Assembly: GCA_946411475.1 (NCBI GenBank)
Contig: CAMKED010000004.1
Coordinates: 1-50,549, forward strand
Origin: an uncultured Clostridia bacterium
Lineage (GTDB): Bacteria; Bacillota; Clostridia; Oscillospirales; Oscillospiraceae
Direction of reading: 5' to 3'
Length of the DNA: 50,549 bases
The notes below the pieces were generated by a model. It made no database searches and was not told the DNA's origin. It was given only the letters and a program-made list of their open reading frames with translations. Made by a program: the position numbers and the translations under genes. How positions within the stretch are numbered: position 1 is the first letter of the stretch; each line of letters starts with the position of its first letter. Below are positions 29,542 to 38,284 of this stretch, in pieces.

Positions 29542-30272
29542 AACACGCATTGCTGCTTGCAAAACGGAACGCAAAGGAGATCCTGCGCGATCCGCTGAAT
29601 CTCTGCTTTGGCCTCGGCTTCCCGCTGGTGCTGCTGGGGCTGTTGACGGCCATCCAGGCAAACGTCCCCAAGGAGCTTTTCCCCTTGGATCAGCTTACCC
29701 CCGGCATTGCAGTCTTCGGTCTGGCCTTTATGAGCCTGTTTTCCGCCACGCTGATCTCGCGGGATCGGACTTCTGCGCTGCTCCTCCGCCTCTATACGAC
29801 GCCCCTGCGCCCCCTGGATTATATTATAGGCTACATGCTGCCCATGGTGCCGATTGCCCTGGCCCAGTCTGCGATTACCCTGCTCTTCGGCCTGATCCTG
29901 GGCCTGGCCTGGACGCCGAATCTTCTGCTCTGCCTGCTGGTCACCGTCCCCGTCGGCTGGATCTTTATCGGGATCGGTCTGCTCTGCGGCAGCCTGCTGA
30001 CCGACAAGCAGGTGGGCGGCATCTGCGGTGCGCTTTTGACGAACCTCACCGGCTGGTTTGCCGGAATCTGGTTCGACGTGGAGCTGGTGGGCGGCTTCTT
30101 CAAGACCGTCTCCAATATCCTGCCCTTCTACCACGGCACGGAGCTCGCCCGGGCTGCCTACGCCGGCACGCTTGGCTCCGCGCTGTCCCATCTCTGGGTT
30201 GTCCTGGCCTGGGCGGCCGCCATGCTTGCGCTCGCGGTTTGGGCGTTCCTGCACCAGATGAAGAAAAATTGA
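29538..30272 (+). CDS. ABC-2 type transporter permease
   Basis: Multi-TM, ATGA overlap with ATPase gene; LAKRNAKEILRDPLNLCFGLGFPLVLL. Confidence 0.88.
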   Translation: MKHALLLAKRNAKEILRDPLNLCFGLGFPLVLLGLLTAIQANVPKELFPLDQLTPGIAVFGLAFMSLFSATLISRDRTSALLLRLYTTPLRPLDYIIGYMLPMVPIALAQSAITLLFGLILGLAWTPNLLLCLLVTVPVGWIFIGIGLLCGSLLTDKQVGGICGALLTNLTGWFAGIWFDVELVGGFFKTVSNILPFYHGTELARAAYAGTLGSALSHLWVVLAWAAAMLALAVWAFLHQMKKN

Positions 30273-30294
30273 TGCTTGCTCCGGTTCCATTTGT

Positions 30295-30339
30295 TTTTTG
30301 TCCCGGTTCCCGTTGCGGAACCGGGACAAAAATTTTTTT
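30295..30339. terminator. Intrinsic terminator
   Basis: TTTTTGTCCCGGTTCC-CGTTGC-GGAACCGGGACAAAAATTTTTTT. Confidence 0.93.
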
Positions 30340-30349
30340 ATTATCCCTC

Positions 30350-30378
30350 TTGACAAATGAAGAAAATTGTATTATAAC
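30350..30378 (+). promoter_or_regulatory. Sigma-A-type promoter of the gntR-ABC operon
   Basis: TTGACA - 17 bp - TATAAC. Confidence 0.75.
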
Positions 30379-30409
30379 AATAACACAGTAAAACAATAAT
30401 ACAGCAACA
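30378..30409 (+). promoter_or_regulatory. Adjacent 16-bp direct repeats, candidate operator
   Basis: CAATAACACAGTAAAA / CAATAATACAGCAACA immediately after the -10 hexamer. Confidence 0.5.
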
Positions 30410-30441
30410 CAAGCATACAATTCAGAAAGGGAGGCGATGCC

Positions 30442-30816
30442 ATGCGGTGGGAATTTCACAACGAATCCCCGATCTACGCCCAGGTTATGGAACGCGTGGA
30501 GCGGATGATCGTATCCGGCGCGCTCTCGCCGGGCGAGCGGCTGCCCTCGGTGCGGGTCTTTGCCCAGGAGGCGGGGGTCAACCCCAACACGATGCAAAAA
30601 GCTTTGACGGAGTTGGAACGCGGCGGGCTGATCTACAGCCAGCGCACGTCCGGCCATTTCGTAACGGAGGATCAAGCTGTGATTATCAAAGCACGCGAGG
30701 AGCTGGCAAAGCTCCAGACGGAACGCTTCCTGCAAAGCATGCAGGAGCTCGGATTTACTGCGGCACAGGCCGCTGCGCTGCTTCAGCAGAGGCTGGAGCA
30801 AACTAAGGAGGAATGA
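30442..30816 (+). CDS. GntR-family (YtrA-type) regulator
   Basis: SPIYAQVMERVERMIVSGALSPGERLPSVRVFAQEAGVNPNTMQKALTELERGGLIYSQRTSGHFV. Confidence 0.92.
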   Translation: MRWEFHNESPIYAQVMERVERMIVSGALSPGERLPSVRVFAQEAGVNPNTMQKALTELERGGLIYSQRTSGHFVTEDQAVIIKAREELAKLQTERFLQSMQELGFTAAQAAALLQQRLEQTKEE

Positions 30817-30822
30817 TTCTTT

Positions 30823-31521
30823 ATGCCGATTTTCACTTGTGAAAACCTGACCAAGCGCTACGGGCCGGTCCTGGCCCTGGACCACGTCAATCTGAACATC
30901 GAGCCGGGCCGGATCGTCGGCCTGCTGGGTCCCAACGGCAGCGGCAAGTCCACCATGATCAAGCTGGCCAACGGTCTGCTGACCCCGAGCGAGGGGCGGA
31001 TCCTGATCGACGGCAAGGCCCCCGGCGTCGAGACGAAGTCGATTGTCTCCTACCTGCCGGAGCGAACCTATCTGGCTGACTGGATGAGCGTCAAGCAGCT
31101 TTTGAAGTTCTTTCAGGATATGTATGAGGACTTTGATCGGGATCGGGCCCTCGCAATGCTCAACCATCTGAACATTGCTGAGACGCAGCGGATCAAGCAG
31201 ATGTCCAAGGGCACCCGCGAAAAGGTGCAGCTCATTCTGGTGATGAGCCGCCGCGCCAAGCTCTACCTGCTGGACGAGCCGATCGGCGGCGTGGACCCTG
31301 CCGCCCGGGATTACATTCTCAACACCATTATCGGCAACTATGAGCCGAACGCCGCTGTGATTATCTCCACTCACCTGATCGCAGACGTGGAGCAAATGCT
31401 GGACGAGGTCATTTTCATCAACGGCGGCCACATCATCCGTCATACGCCCGTGGACGAGATCCGCGAGCAAATGGGTATGTCGGTGGACGCACTGTTCAGG
31501 GAGGAATTCAAATGTTTCTGA
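30823..31521 (+). CDS. ABC transporter ATP-binding protein
   Basis: GPNGSGKSTMIKLANGLL, YLLDEPIGGVDPAARD. Confidence 0.93.
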   Translation: MPIFTCENLTKRYGPVLALDHVNLNIEPGRIVGLLGPNGSGKSTMIKLANGLLTPSEGRILIDGKAPGVETKSIVSYLPERTYLADWMSVKQLLKFFQDMYEDFDRDRALAMLNHLNIAETQRIKQMSKGTREKVQLILVMSRRAKLYLLDEPIGGVDPAARDYILNTIIGNYEPNAAVIISTHLIADVEQMLDEVIFINGGHIIRHTPVDEIREQMGMSVDALFREEFKCF

Positions 31522-32315
31522 AATTGGTAAAGCACGAATCTCACGCTGCGGCGCGGGCGATGCTGCCCCTGCTGGGCGGCCTGCTGGCGATGGCGCTTCT
31601 GGCACGCCTCTCCATCTGGATGATGGAGACTGTGGATTCTTCTGTTACGAATATTATCGGCGTTTTTCTGATTGGGATCTTTTACCTGGGCTGCGGTGCG
31701 ATGGTCGTTACGACGATGATCCTGATGATGGTTCGTTTCTCGAAATCTGTCCACGGCGACGAGGGTTATCTGACCCATACCCTGCCGGTCGGCGTGCACA
31801 GCATTCTGCTCAGCCGCCTGCTGGTTTGCTTCCTGGCTGTTGTGATTTCCTTCGCTGCGGTCTACGTCGGCATCCAGATCGCCACGCTCGGCGTGGACTC
31901 TGTTGAGTCGCTCGGCATTAGCATCAAGGCTGCGCTCCGCTCTGCCGGTGTGGAAACGAGCTCGATGCTGCTCAAAATCTTCTGCATCGCCGGCATGTCG
32001 ATCCTTGCGACGATCCTGATGATCTATGCGGCCATTTCGATCGGTCACAGCTTTGCCACCGGCAAGACCGGAAAGAGCGTCCTGTTCTTCTTCGTGCTCT
32101 ACTTTGCGCAGCAGATCATTACATCCATCGTGATGGTTGCTGTTCTTACCGCCGAGTTTGCGACCACGGGTTCTGCGGAGGGCCTCGTGACCACTTCTTC
32201 CAACAGCCTGAGCTCGACCATGTTCTGGTTCTCGATCGGGCAGGCCGCCATCTTCGGCGCGGTCTACTACTTCCTGACCTGGTACATGACGAAAAAGCGC
32301 CTGAATCTGGCGTGA
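31512..32315 (+). CDS. ABC transporter permease-like membrane protein
   Basis: Six hydrophobic segments; start overlaps ATPase gene. Confidence 0.78.
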   Translation: MFLKLVKHESHAAARAMLPLLGGLLAMALLARLSIWMMETVDSSVTNIIGVFLIGIFYLGCGAMVVTTMILMMVRFSKSVHGDEGYLTHTLPVGVHSILLSRLLVCFLAVVISFAAVYVGIQIATLGVDSVESLGISIKAALRSAGVETSSMLLKIFCIAGMSILATILMIYAAISIGHSFATGKTGKSVLFFFVLYFAQQIITSIVMVAVLTAEFATTGSAEGLVTTSSNSLSSTMFWFSIGQAAIFGAVYYFLTWYMTKKRLNLA

Positions 32316-32330
32316 CTGAGACCGGGCATC

Positions 32331-32800
32331 AGGCAATAGGCAATAGGAGACACGGGGGTGCAGGGAACAGGGTTCGGTAGCGGCGCACAGTGTGCGCCAT
32401 GGAATGCATTCTCTCGCCTGTCATTCTGAGCGAAGCGAAGAATCCGTGGACCAGTAACCAGGAACCAGTCACCAGTCACCAGGGGACGCGAGGGTAGGCA
32501 ATTGTTGAATAGGCAATAGGCAATAGGAGACGCGGAATGTAGGGGCGGCCACTGGCCGCCCGCAACCCGCACTGCCTCCCCGCCTGTCATTCTGAGCGAA
32601 GCGAAGAATCCGTTCCCCCGTCCCCTTGCCTTCCCCCTCGGGGGACTGTTGTGGGTTTTATCGCCAGTGCGGCAGCTATGCTGGCGCAACTGGCATCCTT
32701 CCGCGCTGGTGCCCCAGTGCGCACACTGGGGCGGATGAGGGGCGGTGCGGTTTCGCACTGCGTCCCGTGGCGCACGACGTGCGCCGCTACAGGGTGCGGT
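32331..32800. repeat. Composite repeat island (heptamers, GTAG palindromes, TGTCATTCTGAGCGAAGCGAAGAATCC repeats)
   Basis: AGGCAAT tandem at 32331 and 32511; TGTCATTCTGAGCGAAGCGAAGAATCCGT at about 32419 and 32584; ACCAGTC heptamers 32450-32484; GTAGCGGCGCACAGTGTGCGCCATGG 32377-32402; TGTAGGGGCGGCCACTGGCCGCCCGC; GCCCCAGTG-CGCA-CACTGGGGC 32711-32732. Confidence 0.9.
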
Positions 32801-32842
32801 GCGTATGGGGCGGGACGGAGGACAGGGTTCAGTAGCGTGCGC

Positions 32843-32884
32843 ACAGGACGGCCTTTGATTTGAAACGATCAAAGGCCGTCCTGT
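32843..32884. terminator. Hairpin terminator between convergent genes
   Basis: ACAGGACGGCCTTTGAT-TTGAAACG-ATCAAAGGCCGTCCTGT, 17-bp stem. Confidence 0.75.
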
Positions 32885-32944
32885 GTTAATTTCGATTGCT
32901 TGTGGGATCGTACATACAATGACGATCTGCCATTGCACATGTTT

Positions 32945-34102
32945 TTATCGCTTCCAGAACCGTTTCAATCGTTCCAGCGCGTCCTCTACGGTCGAGCGCG
33001 GGCAGGCCACGTTCATGCGGAAGAAGCCCTCGCCGGCCTTGCCGTAGGCCGTGCCGGGCGTGACCCAGAGGCCGGTCTCGGCGCGGAGGCGCTCGGTGAA
33101 GGTCTGCACGTCGTCCGTCACGGCGGACACGTCCACCCAGAGCAGATAGGTCGCGTCGCTGACGCTGACTTTGATCCCGGGCAGCTCCCGCTCCGCGAAG
33201 TCCCTGACCAGCCGCTTGTTGGCCCAGATGTATTCCCGGGCAGCGTCCAGCCAGTCCCCGCCTTTGCGGAAGGCTGCGATTGCAGCGGGCGCGGCAAAGG
33301 TATTCGGCTCGGCCACCTCGTCGGTGTTGAGCGCCCGCCAGGCCTTGTGGCGCAGCACCGGGTCGGCCGCGTAGACGGCGGAGGAGTGCATGCCCGCCAG
33401 ATTGAAGGTCTTGGTCGGCGCGATGCAGGTAATGGAGATGGCCCGGCAATTCTCGTCCACGGCGGCGAAGGGCAGATAGCCCAGGTCGGGGGCCGTGAGG
33501 TCGCAGTGGATCTCGTCGGAGATCACGGTGACGTGGTGCCTGCGGCACAGAGCGCCGATATTCGCCAGCTCCTCGCGGGTCCAGATCCGTCCCACGGGAT
33601 TGTGCGGGTTGCAGAGGATCATCAGGCTCGTCTGTGGGTCCGCCAGCTTGGCTTCCAGATCGGCGAAGTCGATGGCCCAGTCTACTCCGTCGTAGCGCAG
33701 CGGGCTTTCCAGCACCCGGGCGCCGTTGTTGACGATGGAGTTGAAGAAGATGTTGTACACCGGGGTCTGGATCAGCACATTTTCGTTGGGCGTGGTCAGC
33801 TTGCGCACCAGCGAGGAGATGGAGGCCACCACGCCGGTGGAGAAGATCAGATTTTCTTTCTCCATCGTCAGTCCGTGCCGCTCGCGCCACCAGTCGATGT
33901 AGGCCGCGTACCAGTCCTCACCCATGTCGTCATAGCCGAAAATGCCGTGGTCCAGCCGCTTTTGCAGGGCGGCCCGGATGGGCGGCGCGGCCTCAAAATC
34001 CATATCCGCGATCCACATGGGCAGCTCGTTGGGCTTGCAGTCCCACTTGTAGCAGAGCGAGCCCCGGCGGCTGGGCGGAGAATCAAAATTGTAAGAATTC
34101 AT
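32945..34102 (-). CDS. MalY/PatB-type PLP aminotransferase / C-S lyase
   Basis: MWIADMDFEAAPPI, NPHNPVGRIWTREEL, SDEIHCDL, APTKTFNLAGMHSSAVYA; start set at 34102. Confidence 0.92.
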   Translation of the reverse strand: MNSYNFDSPPSRRGSLCYKWDCKPNELPMWIADMDFEAAPPIRAALQKRLDHGIFGYDDMGEDWYAAYIDWWRERHGLTMEKENLIFSTGVVASISSLVRKLTTPNENVLIQTPVYNIFFNSIVNNGARVLESPLRYDGVDWAIDFADLEAKLADPQTSLMILCNPHNPVGRIWTREELANIGALCRRHHVTVISDEIHCDLTAPDLGYLPFAAVDENCRAISITCIAPTKTFNLAGMHSSAVYAADPVLRHKAWRALNTDEVAEPNTFAAPAAIAAFRKGGDWLDAAREYIWANKRLVRDFAERELPGIKVSVSDATYLLWVDVSAVTDDVQTFTERLRAETGLWVTPGTAYGKAGEGFFRMNVACPRSTVEDALERLKRFWKR

Positions 34103-34118
34103 TAGCGCCTCCTGCTTC

Positions 34119-34222
34119 AGTTGAAAGTTGAAGGTTGAAAGCTGAAAATGAATGTGTTTTGCAAATTGTAATTTGCAAAACTCCGAAACTTTCAATTTTC
34201 AACTTTCCATTATCAATTTCAT
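34119..34222. repeat. Composite heptamer/hairpin element
   Basis: TTGAAAG-type heptamers, AATGAATGT, hairpin GTTTTGCAAATT-GT-AATTTGCAAAAC (34156-34181), inverted heptamers ACTTTCA ATTTTCA ACTTTCC ATTATCA ATTTCAT. Confidence 0.88.
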
Positions 34223-35100
34223 TCTCTCCGCCATTCCGGGTGCTCGAAGGTCTCGTCCACGTCCTTGCAGACGATCCTCGTCTTGCCGGGGTCGATGAAG
34301 TCCTTTTCCAGGATCAGCTCGCCGATGGCGGGGGCGGAGATCGTGCCGGAGCTCGGGTTGAGCACGCTGTCGATCTTGGAAGTGATTTCGGCCTCCACGC
34401 TGGAATACTCAAAGGCCAGCGTGGTGTTGATCAGCTTGCAGTTGACCATTTTCAGGTTCTCAATGTAGCACATGCCCTGCAGACTCTCAATGGTGCAGTT
34501 CACCAGGGTCAGATTTTTCGCGTTCCAGCCCAGGTACTCGCCGGAGATGAAGGAATCGTAGACCGTGACGTTCTCGGTGTTCCAGAAGGCGTCCTTGGTC
34601 AGCATCCGGGAATTGCGGATCACCATGTTCTTGGCCCCGTCGAAGGAGTAGTTGCCGTCCAGGGTCAGGCCGTCGATCTCGAGGTTTTCGCTGTTCATGC
34701 AAAAGTAGGGAGCTCCTGCGGCGCTGACGTTCTTCAGCTTCACGTTCTTGCAGGACCAGATCGTCTCGGTGGGGTTCGTAAAGACCACGTCCTCCAGCGT
34801 CAGACCGTTGCAGCGGCGGAAGTTCTTGGGGGCCTGGATCACGGCGTTTTTGACGCGGATATTGTCGGTGTACCAGACGCCGGCCCGGGCCATCTCAAAC
34901 CAGGTGCAGCCCTCCACGTCCACGTTCTTGCAGTACCACAGCGGGTACTTCCAGCGGAAGAGGTCGCCTCGCAGCTCCAGATCGTGACATTCCTTCAAGG
35001 GTGATTCGCCCGCGTCAAAGACGGAGTCCACCACCCGCAGATCGTGCTCGCCGAACAGGGAACGCTCGCCGGTGAAAAAGCCTTGTTTCAGTTCCTTCAT
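34219..35100 (-). CDS. DUF3737 family right-handed beta-helix-like protein
   Basis: GERSLFGEHDLRVVDSVFDAGESPLKECHDLELRGDLFRWKYPLWYCKNV repeats; start at 35100. Confidence 0.85.
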   Translation of the reverse strand: MKELKQGFFTGERSLFGEHDLRVVDSVFDAGESPLKECHDLELRGDLFRWKYPLWYCKNVDVEGCTWFEMARAGVWYTDNIRVKNAVIQAPKNFRRCNGLTLEDVVFTNPTETIWSCKNVKLKNVSAAGAPYFCMNSENLEIDGLTLDGNYSFDGAKNMVIRNSRMLTKDAFWNTENVTVYDSFISGEYLGWNAKNLTLVNCTIESLQGMCYIENLKMVNCKLINTTLAFEYSSVEAEITSKIDSVLNPSSGTISAPAIGELILEKDFIDPGKTRIVCKDVDETFEHPEWRRE

Positions 35101-35137
35101 ATCTCTTTCCTCCTGGTATTTGTCGGTCGGCGATCGA

Positions 35138-36277
35138 TCAATCGTCGTCGTTTTCTTCCTTGGGTTCAAACTTCTCCGCGATCTGTGCCAGGTAGTCCCG
35201 GATCGGCAGATTCTGCGGGCATACGCCCTCGCAGGCGCCGCAGCCCAGACAGTCAGAGGCCTTGCCGTGCCCCACGGTCAGCACTGTGCGGTAGTAGCGA
35301 TCCTGGTTCCAGTCGTGCTTTTCCGCGCGGAAATCGAGGCTGTGGAACATGTCCGGGATCAAAATGCCCATGGGGCAGCCGTCCACGCAGTAGCGGCAGC
35401 CGGTGCAGCCGATGAGTTTCAGGCTGCGCAGGTGATTGCGGATCTTGTCCACGGCGGCGGTCTCGGCCTCGTTCAGCGGCTGGGGCTCCACCATGAAGCT
35501 GAGGTTTTCCTGCATCTGCTCGATGCTGCTCATGCCCGAGAGGACCATGCAGACCTGCTCCGGATTTGCGGCGTAGCGCAGCGCCAGCTCCGCGGGAGAT
35601 TTGCCGACCTCGCGGCAGAAGCCCAGGCATTCGTCAGGCAGATTGATCAGCGTGCCGCCCTTGATGGGTTCCATGATGATGACGGGCTTGCCGTGCTTCA
35701 CGCAGGTCTCATAGACCCGGCGGGAGTCCACGGCCACGTCACCGTCGTCCAGATAGTTGAACTGGATCTGAACGACCTCGATCTGCGGGTAAGTATTCAG
35801 GATCTCGTCCAGCACCTCCGCTGTGTCGTGGAAAGAGAGGCCGACGTGGCGGATCTTGCCCTCGGCCTTGAGCGCAAAGGCGGTTTCATAGGCGCGGCAG
35901 GCCTTGAACTGCTCGAAGTTGCGGGCGTTCTGGGCGTGCATCAGATAGAAGTCGAAGTAGTCCACGCCGCAGGCCGCAAGCTGGCTCTCAAAGAAGGGAC
36001 GAATATCTTCTTCCGTCTTGAAGTACACGCCGGTGAGCTTGTCCGTCAGCAGATAGCGGTCTCTGGGATAGCGGGAGGTCAGACAGGCCTTGAGCGTGGT
36101 CTCGCTCAGCCCGCTGTGATAGCCGTGCGCGGTGTCAAAATAGTTGAGGCCGGAAGAGAGAAACGCATCTGCCATCCGGCAGACCTGCTCCTGATCGATC
36201 TCCTCGCCGAGCTTCGGGAAGCGCATGCAGCCGAAGCCGAATCTACCGTGGATCTCAGGGAAAAACGGGTTGTTCAT
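35138..36277 (-). CDS. Aldo/keto reductase with C-terminal 4Fe-4S domain
   Basis: FGFGCMRFPKLGEEID, YFDTAHGYHSGLSE, C-terminal CTGCRYCVDGCPMGI and CLGCGACEGVCPQNLPI. Confidence 0.93.
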   Translation of the reverse strand: MNNPFFPEIHGRFGFGCMRFPKLGEEIDQEQVCRMADAFLSSGLNYFDTAHGYHSGLSETTLKACLTSRYPRDRYLLTDKLTGVYFKTEEDIRPFFESQLAACGVDYFDFYLMHAQNARNFEQFKACRAYETAFALKAEGKIRHVGLSFHDTAEVLDEILNTYPQIEVVQIQFNYLDDGDVAVDSRRVYETCVKHGKPVIIMEPIKGGTLINLPDECLGFCREVGKSPAELALRYAANPEQVCMVLSGMSSIEQMQENLSFMVEPQPLNEAETAAVDKIRNHLRSLKLIGCTGCRYCVDGCPMGILIPDMFHSLDFRAEKHDWNQDRYYRTVLTVGHGKASDCLGCGACEGVCPQNLPIRDYLAQIAEKFEPKEENDDD

Positions 36278-36326
36278 TGGGCTTCCTCCTTTATGTTTTC
36301 ATGGTTTTATGCATTCATGCATCTAT

Positions 36327-37322
36327 TCAGTCGCGTCCACTACGACCCTGCGGAACAGATACGTTTTCATTTGAGAAATACGTCAAGGCTGCTTCCCGAT
36401 CCCGGAAGACCTGTTCCCGCAGCGCCTCCAGGGAGGAGAAGCGCTGCTCCGGCCGCAGCAGCTTGTAGAAGTCCACGGTCAGTTCCTGCCCGTAGAGCTC
36501 GCCCTCGAAGCCGGAGAGCCAGGTCTCCACGGTGCGCTGCTTACCGCCAACGGTGGGATTGGTTCCCACGTTGCAGACGCCGACGAAGCTTTGCTGTGCC
36601 GTGTCCGCTTTCAGCGCTTCCGTAGGGACAGGCATCGCTTGTCCGCCCAAGCCGGACGCCGTGCAGCGGCGCACAGTGTGCGCCACGGGGATGATTCCCC
36701 GGACGGCGTAAACCCCGTCCTTCGGCAGCACCAACTCCGGCGGCGGCAGCAGATTTGCCGTCGGAAAGCCTAAGGTATGCCCCAAGTGCTTCCCCGGCTG
36801 CACGATCCCCGACAGGCTGTGCGGGTGGCCGTAAAAGCGGGCGGCGTTCTCCACGTCTCCGGCCTCGACCAGCATTTTCAGATGGGTGGCCGAGACGGTG
36901 ATCCCGTCAATGACGCGCGGCGCGATCACGTCGCAGCCCAGCCCGTGTGCCGTGCACCAGTCCCGCAGCAGCGCGGGATCGCCCTCGCCCCGGAAGCCGA
37001 AGCGATAATCCCAGCCGCAGACGAGATGCGCGGCCTTATAGTCCCGCACCAGACCGTCCAGAAAGGCGTCCCAGCGCCGGTGCATGAATTCCTCGGTAAA
37101 AGGCAGGACGACGACGTCCTGAATGCCGTAATGCTCGCGCATCAGCTGCACGCGGTCCGCCACGGTGGTCAGCAACCGCCCGTCTTTTCCGGGGCTCCGG
37201 TCAAAGGTCAGGGCCAGCGCCTGCCGCCCGGTCTCGGCGGCCAGCGCCGCCGTTCTGGAAAGTAAATCGCCGTGCCCGAGATGGACGCCGTCGAAAAAGC
37301 CTAAGGCAATGACAGATTGCAT
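36327..37322 (-). CDS. ribF: Bifunctional riboflavin kinase/FAD synthetase with in-frame insert
   Basis: VIALGFFDGVHLGHGDLL, GHPHSLSGIVQPGKHLGHTLGFPTANL, FVGVCNVGTNPTVGGKQ; extra IIPVAHTVRRCTASGLGGQAMPVPTEALKADTAQ coincides with dispersed palindromes. Confidence 0.92.
   Translation of the reverse strand: MQSVIALGFFDGVHLGHGDLLSRTAALAAETGRQALALTFDRSPGKDGRLLTTVADRVQLMREHYGIQDVVVLPFTEEFMHRRWDAFLDGLVRDYKAAHLVCGWDYRFGFRGEGDPALLRDWCTAHGLGCDVIAPRVIDGITVSATHLKMLVEAGDVENAARFYGHPHSLSGIVQPGKHLGHTLGFPTANLLPPPELVLPKDGVYAVRGIIPVAHTVRRCTASGLGGQAMPVPTEALKADTAQQSFVGVCNVGTNPTVGGKQRTVETWLSGFEGELYGQELTVDFYKLLRPEQRFSSLEALREQVFRDREAALTYFSNENVSVPQGRSGRD
36621..36688. repeat. Two GTAG-family palindromes inside ribF
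   Basis: CGTAGGGACAGGCATCGCTTGTCCGCC (36621-36647) and TGCAGCGGCGCACAGTGTGCGCCACGG (36662-36688), copies at 37385/38685 and 32377/46349. Confidence 0.85.
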
Positions 37323-37340
37323 AGTTTCTCCTGGGAAAAT

Positions 37341-37406
37341 GCAGAATGCAGAATGCAAAGTGCAGAATGATGTACGCCTCCGAACGTAGGGACATTGCCT
37401 GTCCGC
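37341..37406. repeat. Heptamer GCAGAAT array (4 units) plus GTAGGG palindrome
   Basis: GCAGAAT GCAGAAT GCAAAGT GCAGAAT then CGTAGGGACATTGCCTGTCCGC. Confidence 0.9.
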
Positions 37407-37544
37407 TGCTTTTCTATATTAGAAAGTATCACATTTTGCCGGATTTGTCAACGCGGAGCGGGTGGAAAACGAGCTGCGCTGCGTTTCTGAAAAACGAAAC
37501 AGAGGCGGTTCTCCGCGCGTTACACGCAGAGAACCGCCCTTGTC

Positions 37545-38126
37545 TCAGAACAGGCGCAGAATGGCCTCCCCTACCTTGATGGCAACAATGGCAAGCGCGG
37601 CACCGCACAGGAAGGCAAGTGCTTTTTGATAGGGTCGTTTTCCTTTCTCTGTCGCTTTTTCCAGTTCGTCAAGCTTCTTGCCCTGAGAGAAGGCGACGAT
37701 CTCCTTGAAGCTTTGAATGTTATGCTTCTTTTTTAGCTTTTCAACCTTCCAGGCATAGACCATGCTCGCAGCAAACAGTATCCCGTACAGCACTGCGATA
37801 TACCATTTGCGCCACAGGACAACGACTGGCGCAAATACAATCAGTCCCAAAAACAGCGCCGATAATATGTTGCTATTGTACTTGAACTCCTGCAGGTCAT
37901 ACTCGTTTACGATCTCTTTCATGGTTTCCATATCTCCTTTTACAAGTTGATCCAGAGACACTTGAAACAGCTTGCTGAGCAACAGAAGACTGTGAATATC
38001 GGGGTAGCTCTTTCCATTCTCCCAGTTGGAAACGGTCTGCCGGGTTACAAAGACCTGCTCGGCCAGCTCCTCCTGGGAGAGCCCAAGCTCCGCCCGGTAT
38101 TTTTTGATCTGTGCGTGCAGCTCCAT
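37545..38126 (-). CDS. XRE-family transcriptional regulator with C-terminal TM segments
   Basis: IKKYRAELGLSQEELAEQVFVTRQTVSNWENGKSYPDIHSLLLLSKLFQVSLDQLVKGD. Confidence 0.92.
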   Translation of the reverse strand: MELHAQIKKYRAELGLSQEELAEQVFVTRQTVSNWENGKSYPDIHSLLLLSKLFQVSLDQLVKGDMETMKEIVNEYDLQEFKYNSNILSALFLGLIVFAPVVVLWRKWYIAVLYGILFAASMVYAWKVEKLKKKHNIQSFKEIVAFSQGKKLDELEKATEKGKRPYQKALAFLCGAALAIVAIKVGEAILRLF

Positions 38127-38284
38127 ACTGACGCCCTCCTGTGATTGTTGTGTCTCTTGACCTGCTCGGAGTATAGGAGATTTTGCGGGATTTGTCTATC
38201 AAATGGCCTTTCCGTGGCTCGAAAAGCTATGTCAAAACGATTTGACAGCCGAAAAACCGCTCGAGGGAACGCGAAAGCGTTCCC

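Noticed and set aside
29385-31605. Minus-strand ORFs over the two ABC loci
   Set aside because: Antisense to well-supported ABC/GntR genes.
28253-32315. Two neighbouring regulator-ABC loci as a novel defence or antibiotic system
   Set aside because: Each matches ordinary TetR-ABC and YtrA-ABC exporter operons; nothing in sequence supports a new system.
32267-32938. ORFs over the 32.3-32.9 kb island (e.g. 223-aa minus ORF with ILRFAQND / FFASLRMT peptides)
   Set aside because: Translated dispersed repeats, not genes.
36294-36325. ATGNNTTC-like 8-bp periodic stretch upstream of the aldo/keto reductase
   Set aside because: Period 8 and weakly conserved; does not clearly belong to the heptamer class.
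35072-36625. 517-aa plus-strand ORF opposite the aldo/keto reductase
   Set aside because: Shadow ORF; ferredoxin and AKR motifs are on the minus strand.
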